Source: a bacterium (lineage in GTDB: Bacteria; Bacteroidota; Rhodothermia; Balneolales; M1805). From it: 33,006 nucleotides of DNA. The notes beneath the pieces were generated by a model. That model made no database searches. It saw only the letters and a list, made by a program, of their open reading frames with translations, and was not told where the DNA came from. Location of the stretch: contig SBGQ01000138.1 in NCBI GenBank assembly GCA_006226965.1, positions 1 to 33,006 of the forward strand. The letters run 5' to 3'. Shown in pieces: positions 27,481 to 33,006 of this stretch (positions are counted from its first letter, which is position 1; each line of letters starts with the position of its first letter). The translations under genes and the position numbers were made by a program.

Positions 27481-27593
27481 AGTGGAGGTTATAAACTAAA
27501 TCTAAATAATAGTTTGTAAGGAACAATCGTTGCTATTGTGTATTTATTAAGATAAAATACGATTTAATCGGTAAAAGTGAGAGGTTCCAAAAT

Positions 27594-28418
27594 ATGAGGT
27601 TTGTATATATAGGTATCTGGGTGCTTCTGGCTCTGATACCAACAATCTGGATGAGTGATTATATCCTCACCCCGATTATGGATAGACCTTATCACCCCGA
27701 TTATGAATGGTTTAAACCATCGGGATTGATTGGGCATGGATTGGGGATTATCGGGAGTTTGAACATGATTTTCGGGGTTTCAATCTATTACTTAAGAAAA
27801 AGATTAAAACTATTGCAACATGTAGGAAGACTAAGCACATGGCTTAGAATTCACATTTTTTTATGTACGCTTGGTCCGTTTTATGTATTGCTACACACAA
27901 CATTAATCGTAAATGGAATAGTCTCAATTTCATTTTGGAGCATGGTAATTGTGGTATTGAGCGGATTTTTCGGGCGTTTTTTATACAACCGCATACCCAA
28001 ATCAGATAACGGAATTTTTCTTTCTACCTCAACTATTCAACAAAAAATTTCCCAGCTGGAAACAAAAATTATCGGGCATACAAACGAATCTGTATTGAAG
28101 GAAATTAAGTTACCGCAGTTTGAATTGTTACTTGAAGCACTATTGTTTTCTTTGCGAATTAAGACAGTAAAAAAGCAAATCATCGCAAATGTTTGTCAGG
28201 CTTGCGGCGATGAAATTCTTCAGAACAAAGAAATCAATCTTAGGGGTTTGATTGATGATTTTTTGCAAGCTCAATTTACGTTGAGTGTTAGAAAACCATT
28301 TCAAAGCTACTTCAATTACTGGCATGTCTTTCATTTGCCCTTAGCGGGACTCATGTTTCTGATTATGTTCGTACATATCGTAATTGCCGTTTTGTTTGGT
28401 TACACCTGGATTTTATAA
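27594..28418 (+). CDS. Putative di-heme b-type membrane cytochrome
   Basis: A 274-residue inner membrane protein with about five membrane segments (roughly 1-22, 44-66, 84-106, 111-132, 245-270) and a ~110-residue hydrophilic insert before the last one. TM3 carries His87 and His101; the last helix carries His247 and His261. Both pairs are 14 residues apart, as in membrane cytochromes holding two bis-histidine b hemes (ferric-reductase or cytochrome-b type). The insert has CQACG (201-205) but no CxxCH. It is the first gene of the multiheme cytochrome operon, with GAGAGG before the start. I infer a quinol dehydrogenase feeding the periplasmic cytochromes; I recognise no named family. Confidence 0.65.
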   Translation: MRFVYIGIWVLLALIPTIWMSDYILTPIMDRPYHPDYEWFKPSGLIGHGLGIIGSLNMIFGVSIYYLRKRLKLLQHVGRLSTWLRIHIFLCTLGPFYVLLHTTLIVNGIVSISFWSMVIVVLSGFFGRFLYNRIPKSDNGIFLSTSTIQQKISQLETKIIGHTNESVLKEIKLPQFELLLEALLFSLRIKTVKKQIIANVCQACGDEILQNKEINLRGLIDDFLQAQFTLSVRKPFQSYFNYWHVFHLPLAGLMFLIMFVHIVIAVLFGYTWIL

Positions 28419-28429
28419 AGGAAGTTTCT

Positions 28430-29017
28430 ATGTTTACCCGCACTGTAAAACTCGCCATCGCTTCAGTCACTATTCTGATAGTTGTTGTTCTGATTAAAAT
28501 GTATTCAGAAGCAAAAGAAGAACCTCGAAATGTAGGTATTTCACCTAAAAAAGAAGTGGCATCTCCCGCCCAATTACCCAATGCCGGAAATGTTAGCGGA
28601 AGTTTTCAAAAACAGGTCTTGGATTTAGAAACCTATTTGGCTGAGCATCCTCAGGACACGACACACTTAGTTTTATTAGCACATTTATATCAAGATGCAC
28701 ATCAACCGCAAAAAGCTTCTCCATTTTATAAACGATTATTGGCTATTCAAAAAAAGAATACCCAACACTGGCTCGATTACATTACAGTTTTAGGTGAAGA
28801 GCAGAAGTGGAACGAAGCTGAATCCGTTTGTCTGGAAATGTTAGGTTTATTTGATGATGAATCGGCTAAATACAACTTGGGCGCTATTTACGCGAATCAA
28901 GGTCGCTTTGCTGATGCCAAAAAAACATGGGAAGAGATACTAATAAGCGGAAAAGCAGATTCCCATGTAACTCACTTGGTAAGCGATGGTTTAAAACAAT
29001 TGGCGCAAATGAAATGA
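28430..29017 (+). CDS. Membrane-anchored TPR protein
   Basis: A 195-residue protein with one N-terminal membrane segment (LAIASVTILIVVVLI) and a periplasmic tetratricopeptide domain from about residue 60 (LETYLAEHPQDTTHLVLLAHLY, ASPFYKRLLAIQKKN, YNLGAIYANQGRFADAKKTWEEIL). The layout resembles NrfG/CcmI-type helpers that present apocytochromes to heme lyase. Given that the next two genes encode 20- and 19-heme cytochromes, an assembly role is a reasonable inference. Its stop codon overlaps the next start (ATGA). Confidence 0.8.
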   Translation: MFTRTVKLAIASVTILIVVVLIKMYSEAKEEPRNVGISPKKEVASPAQLPNAGNVSGSFQKQVLDLETYLAEHPQDTTHLVLLAHLYQDAHQPQKASPFYKRLLAIQKKNTQHWLDYITVLGEEQKWNEAESVCLEMLGLFDDESAKYNLGAIYANQGRFADAKKTWEEILISGKADSHVTHLVSDGLKQLAQMK

Positions 29018-30717
29018 GACGTTTAATTGGTGTAATCGTACTTTTTTGTTGGGCTGGAATTGCACATGCTCAACTGATTTCACCCGGAAAACTGATTAAA
29101 GGACATCAGTTTCTGGAAGGGGTTACGAATTGTACGAATTGTCATCAATTGGGAAAAAAGGGGATTTCGAATTCAAAATGTTTGGATTGCCACACTCCGG
29201 TTAAAGAAACGAATGAACTCAAACGAGGCTATCACGCACAAAAAGATGTACTCGATAAAAATTGTGCGAGCTGCCATAAAGAGCATTTTGGAGTAGATTT
29301 TGATATGATTCGATTTGATTCAACCGCTTTCGATCATAAAAAAACGGCTTTTGAATTAATTGGGAAACACTCTGATGTGTTTTGTGCGAGTTGCCACACG
29401 GGCAAATTACAGGAGAACAAAACCTTGGCTGTTTTTGGTGAGAAGTTTAATGTAAAGCATAGCGGTTATATGGGGTTGGGTTTGAATTGTGAATCGTGCC
29501 ATACACCGGATAATCCCCACGAAAAACAGTTCGAAGAAGTACAATGTAAGAGTTGCCATACACCACTTGATTGGAAAAATCTGGACGCATTCAATCATCA
29601 GAAAACAAATTTTCCTTTATTGGGTGAGCACGTAAACGTGAAATGTGAGTCCTGCCATAAACCAATAGAATCCAATCCGAAAGTGATTCAATATAAAGGC
29701 TTGGCGTTTGAAAGTTGTGTTTCTTGCCATGAAGATGTACATAAAAAACGATTGGGTAATGATTGTCAATCTTGCCATAATGAAAAATCGTTTCACAATT
29801 TTATCAACTTTCCAGAGAAAACCTTTCCGCATGAAGAAACCGGATTCAAATTGCTCGGAAGCCATTCTAAAGCGGAATGTTCATCATGCCATAAAACTGA
29901 CGTGAAAAGAGACAGGGTTTTGTATTCACTTTCTTATGTGGATTCAACTCGTAAGTACACGTATCCGCATCCTGCATCGGTTAACTGCACAAGTTGCCAT
30001 CTTGATATACATAAAGGTCGCTTTAATTCAGAAACACAAACCTTGGCTTGTACAGAATGCCACACGGAAGAAGTTTGGAAACCGAGTTTGTTTGATGTGG
30101 ATAATCACAACAAAAAAAGCGTGTTTAAGCTTACGGGCGCACATATTGCAACGCCATGTTTTCAGTGCCATTCAACGGGTTCAAATCTTCATGATTTCCC
30201 GAATTTTTCGATGAAGGATAAGTCGTGCTTTTCTTGCCATGAGAAAGTGAATCCGCATGGAAAAGAGTTTGAAGATGAAAACGGAAATATACTTTGTGAG
30301 ACCTGCCATGGAACACAAAGCTGGAAACTGGCCGATTTTAATCATGATAAAACGGAATTTCCATTAACCGGAAAGCACGCTATAACTACATGTGAAAATT
30401 GCCATATACAAGACGTAAATGGTGAAAAGAGATTTTCAATAAAGGAATTTGAATGTGTTTCTTGTCACCAAAAAGACGACCCTCACGAAGGGCAGTTTAA
30501 ACAGTCGAACATTGGAAAATCATGCGATGTTTGCCACGATAATCAACAATTTACAATTGCACTTTTTAACCATGATAAAACTAGATTTTCGTTGAAAGGG
30601 GCACATGAATCAGTTGCTTGTGCATCTTGCCACAAACAAGAGTTGAACATAAAAAGTGAGCCATTTACCCGTTTTGTTCCGGTTTCAATAGAATGTAAGG
30701 ATTGCCATGGTGAATAA
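29014..30717 (+). CDS. Secreted multiheme c-type cytochrome, 20 CxxCH
   Basis: A 567-residue protein from the ATG at 29014, which overlaps the TPR stop codon (ATGA); the open frame extends back to 28927, but the downstream start gives a signal peptide (RRLIGVIVLFCWAGIAHA|Q). I count 20 CxxCH heme c motifs. About six copies of a module of the form FNH-x2-T-x-F-x-L-x-G-x-H followed by CxxCH recur, where the extra histidines could be distal heme ligands. No enzyme motif other than hemes is visible, so it is probably an electron-transfer wire in the periplasm. It overlaps the following gene by 11 bases. Confidence 0.92.
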   Translation: MRRLIGVIVLFCWAGIAHAQLISPGKLIKGHQFLEGVTNCTNCHQLGKKGISNSKCLDCHTPVKETNELKRGYHAQKDVLDKNCASCHKEHFGVDFDMIRFDSTAFDHKKTAFELIGKHSDVFCASCHTGKLQENKTLAVFGEKFNVKHSGYMGLGLNCESCHTPDNPHEKQFEEVQCKSCHTPLDWKNLDAFNHQKTNFPLLGEHVNVKCESCHKPIESNPKVIQYKGLAFESCVSCHEDVHKKRLGNDCQSCHNEKSFHNFINFPEKTFPHEETGFKLLGSHSKAECSSCHKTDVKRDRVLYSLSYVDSTRKYTYPHPASVNCTSCHLDIHKGRFNSETQTLACTECHTEEVWKPSLFDVDNHNKKSVFKLTGAHIATPCFQCHSTGSNLHDFPNFSMKDKSCFSCHEKVNPHGKEFEDENGNILCETCHGTQSWKLADFNHDKTEFPLTGKHAITTCENCHIQDVNGEKRFSIKEFECVSCHQKDDPHEGQFKQSNIGKSCDVCHDNQQFTIALFNHDKTRFSLKGAHESVACASCHKQELNIKSEPFTRFVPVSIECKDCHGE

Positions 30718-32233
30718 ACGAGCTTTTATTGGGTTCATTTTTTGTCTGACTTGGGTTCTTTCGCTCCAAGCACAAACGGGGAAAACGTTTCAAAATCCGC
30801 ATGGAAATCTTATTAAGGGTTTGGATTGTTCTGATTGTCACACGCAGCAAAGTTGGAAACCCATTAAAGACAGTTTAGCGTTTAACCATACTAAACAAAC
30901 GTCATTTTCACTCATTGGTCGACATCAAAATACAAGTTGTACAAGTTGCCATGTAAGTTTACGTTTTGATGAACCCAAAATTAATAACGAAGATTGTGCA
31001 GCTTGCCACACCGATGTACATCATGGGAAATTGGGTGAGAATTGTGAGCAGTGCCATAATCAACATTCGTTTAATGATATTCAAGGTATTAAAATTCACG
31101 CTCGCACGAACTTTCCATTAACGGGTTCCCATGCTCAGATTCAATGTGTGAATTGCCATCAAAATCAAAAAATGGGCGCCTTTACAACTCTTGAGACAGA
31201 TTGTTATTCCTGTCACAAAAAAGACTATGAACGAACAAGAACTAAAGCGCTGGACCATGTGAGTTTAGGGTATCCCACAGAATGTAAACAGTGCCATAAT
31301 TCAATGGGTTGGGCGGGTGCAAAATTCGACCATGTAAGCACTTCCGGTTACCCTTTAATCGGTGCGCACGTTTCAATTCGTTGCCAGGATTGCCATGAAA
31401 TTCCAAGTATGAATTTACATCATACACCAATTGGACCCAATGATTGTTACAGTTGCCATGCACAGGATTATCAGCACGAACACGGTGGAAGTAATTATCC
31501 GACTACCTGCTTGAGCTGCCATAATCAAACATCGTGGGATGGAGCTTCTTTTAACCATACAAGCGCCTCAGGCGGGTTTGAATTAATTGGCGCACATAAA
31601 TCAATAGATTGTTCGAGCTGCCATGTAATTCCTAGTTATCAGCCAAAATTTGCAGCGTCATCAAATAATGATTGTATTTCTTGCCACAATGCTGAATTCC
31701 AACGAGAACACGGTGGAAATTACCCTACTACTTGTTCTACTTGTCATAAACAAACAACTTGGGAGGGAGCAACGGTAAATCATACCGAGATTTCAGGAGG
31801 TTTTGAACTGGTAGGGGCTCACACTTCTTTAGATTGTTCGAGCTGCCATGTAGTGCCGGGTTACCAAAACAAATTTACTGCAACTACTCAAACAGACTGT
31901 ATCTCTTGCCATAATGCTGACTATCAGAGAGAGCACACTTCAACAGGGTTTTCAACCACATGTACCGATTGCCATAAGGTTGATACATGGTCTGGAGCAA
32001 AGTTTACGGCGCATGACTCCAAACACTTCCCGATTTATTCAGGTAAACACAGGAATGTTTGGGGTACGAATTGCCAGACTTGCCACACCAATACATCAGA
32101 TTACTCCATTTTCTTTTGCACAAATTGCCATGAGCACAATAAATCATCGATGGATAGCGAACACCGAGGAATTCGCAATTACCAATATTTGAGCTCGGCT
32201 TGTTATTCTTGCCACCCGAGAGGTACAGATTGA
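30707..32233 (+). CDS. Secreted multiheme c-type cytochrome, 19 CxxCH
   Basis: A 508-residue protein with a signal peptide (FIGFIFCLTWVLSLQAQ) and 19 CxxCH motifs. Residues 188-475 form four tandem units of about 74 residues with three hemes each; units 2 and 3 (263-336 and 337-411) are near-identical in layout (YPTTCxxCH, SGGFELxGAH, DCSSCH, DCISCHNA). It shares the FNH...L.GxH...CxxCH module with the preceding cytochrome. The ATG lies inside the last CxxCH of the upstream gene (the CAT of His provides the A and T), an 11-base overlap. Its own stop overlaps the next start (TTGA). Confidence 0.92.
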   Translation: MVNKRAFIGFIFCLTWVLSLQAQTGKTFQNPHGNLIKGLDCSDCHTQQSWKPIKDSLAFNHTKQTSFSLIGRHQNTSCTSCHVSLRFDEPKINNEDCAACHTDVHHGKLGENCEQCHNQHSFNDIQGIKIHARTNFPLTGSHAQIQCVNCHQNQKMGAFTTLETDCYSCHKKDYERTRTKALDHVSLGYPTECKQCHNSMGWAGAKFDHVSTSGYPLIGAHVSIRCQDCHEIPSMNLHHTPIGPNDCYSCHAQDYQHEHGGSNYPTTCLSCHNQTSWDGASFNHTSASGGFELIGAHKSIDCSSCHVIPSYQPKFAASSNNDCISCHNAEFQREHGGNYPTTCSTCHKQTTWEGATVNHTEISGGFELVGAHTSLDCSSCHVVPGYQNKFTATTQTDCISCHNADYQREHTSTGFSTTCTDCHKVDTWSGAKFTAHDSKHFPIYSGKHRNVWGTNCQTCHTNTSDYSIFFCTNCHEHNKSSMDSEHRGIRNYQYLSSACYSCHPRGTD

Positions 32234-33006
32234 AAAAGCAATGGTTTTACATACTCATTGTTTTTTCGTTTATGTGTGTGATGACTACTCAGGCACAAGA
32301 AACGTCCGTAGTGGCTGTAGACCCCGTGCAATTACATGCGAAAGTTATTTATTTGAGTAAAAATCAATTGTATATAAATATCGGTTTTGAGTTGGGTATT
32401 CAAACCCAAGATACAGTTTGGATTAGTACACAAACTCAAGAGCAAGTTCCTTACAAGGTGGTACAGTCTTCAAGCAACAGCAGTTTGGTGCAACCATTGG
32501 ATAAGCTGTTACTTGTAACCATTGGAAATGAATTGATAATTACCTTTTCACCAAATCAAAAAGAAGAAAAACAAATTGCTGAAACGGTAAATCGGGAGTC
32601 CATTTTAGGGATTTCAGAAGGCAGAAAAACGGCAAGTCGTGAAGCTGTAATTAGCGGTAGATATGTGTTTGGATTAAACACAGTCGCTAGCCGAACGCTT
32701 TGGAATGAACACATTAAAGAAGCGTTTTACCGGGTCTCCGTTGAGCCGCAAGTCGGCTATTCCTTACGAGCAACAAACTTAGCCGGCGGATTTGACTTCA
32801 ATCTAAATACACGAATGGATTATCGATATTACTCGAAAAACACCATTGAGCTGCCTTTGCAATTACGTGTGTATGATTTCTCCATTCAAAAGAAGTTCAA
32901 AAAGCTTCCTGTGCAAATAGAAGCCGGACGTTTTTCTAATGATTTTAACATATTTGGTGGTTATTGGGACGGTTTGTTAATCAATATTGGAAACCAACAT
33001 GTTGGT
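32230..33006 (+). CDS. Exported protein, putative outer-membrane barrel partner (3' partial)
   Basis: Starts with TTG whose last two bases are the first two of the upstream TGA stop (TTGA), and stays open to the window end (259 codons), so it is cut off. A signal peptide is clear (KKQWFYILIVFSFMCVMTTQAQ). The first ~150 residues form a beta-rich periplasmic domain (LHAKVIYLSKNQLYINIGFELG, VTIGNELIITFS). From about residue 160, alternating strand-like segments appear (EAFYRVSVEPQVGYSLRA, GGFDFNLNTRMDYRYYS, LPLQLRVYDFSIQKKF, VQIEAGRF), suggesting a barrel. Co-translation with cytochromes suggests a porin partner; the rest of the gene is needed to confirm. Confidence 0.7.
   Translation, partial: MKKQWFYILIVFSFMCVMTTQAQETSVVAVDPVQLHAKVIYLSKNQLYINIGFELGIQTQDTVWISTQTQEQVPYKVVQSSSNSSLVQPLDKLLLVTIGNELIITFSPNQKEEKQIAETVNRESILGISEGRKTASREAVISGRYVFGLNTVASRTLWNEHIKEAFYRVSVEPQVGYSLRATNLAGGFDFNLNTRMDYRYYSKNTIELPLQLRVYDFSIQKKFKKLPVQIEAGRFSNDFNIFGGYWDGLLINIGNQHVG

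Noticed and set aside
28927-29013. N-terminal extension of the 20-heme cytochrome
   Set aside because: The frame upstream of 29014 overlaps the TPR gene and lacks a signal peptide; starting at 29014 gives a clean signal peptide and an ATGA overlap.

Overview
The window looks like a chromosomal segment from a Bacteroidota genome of moderate to low GC. A Flavobacteriales-like origin is my guess and is weakly supported. The main indicators are a DUF3127 protein with an SSB-like acidic tip, a class-I-type HMG-CoA reductase with the N-terminal domain I associate with Bacteroidota, short 7-mer tandem arrays between genes, an interspersed imperfect inverted-repeat element, and A-rich upstream regions.

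Positions 1-18700 are mostly housekeeping and accessory metabolism: a VOC protein (-), an acyl-CoA dehydrogenase (+), a lipoprotein (+), HMG-CoA reductase (-), a periplasmic binding-like protein (+), PriA helicase (+), a DUF3127 protein (-), tRNA-Pro(GGG) (-), an unknown exported membrane protein (-), a GT61 glycosyltransferase (-), ComEC (-), a lipoprotein isoaspartyl peptidase/asparaginase (+), a gamma-class carbonic anhydrase (+), a DUF2238 membrane protein with an HI0933-type flavoprotein (+), and an OsmC-type peroxidase (+). Several genes are separated by clear hairpin terminators. Two 7-mer arrays abut the stop codons of the VOC and HMG-CoA reductase genes.

Positions 18800-27480 hold a chemosensory cluster, all on +: cheR, cheD, a small STAS protein, cheA, cheW and a transmembrane methyl-accepting protein with a C-terminal EYEKY tether. 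A terminator and a structured leader follow, then a beta-barrel-like outer membrane protein and cheB. There is no cheY, cheC, cheX or cheZ in the cluster.

Positions 27594-33006 hold a tightly packed electron-transfer operon: a membrane protein with two pairs of histidines 14 residues apart (a likely di-heme b-type cytochrome), an anchored TPR protein, a secreted 20-CxxCH cytochrome, a secreted 19-CxxCH cytochrome, and a TTG-started exported protein cut off by the window end that looks like the start of an outer-membrane barrel. I read this as a candidate quinol-to-outer-surface electron conduit. It lies directly downstream of the chemosensory genes, so the two may be functionally linked; that link is inference.
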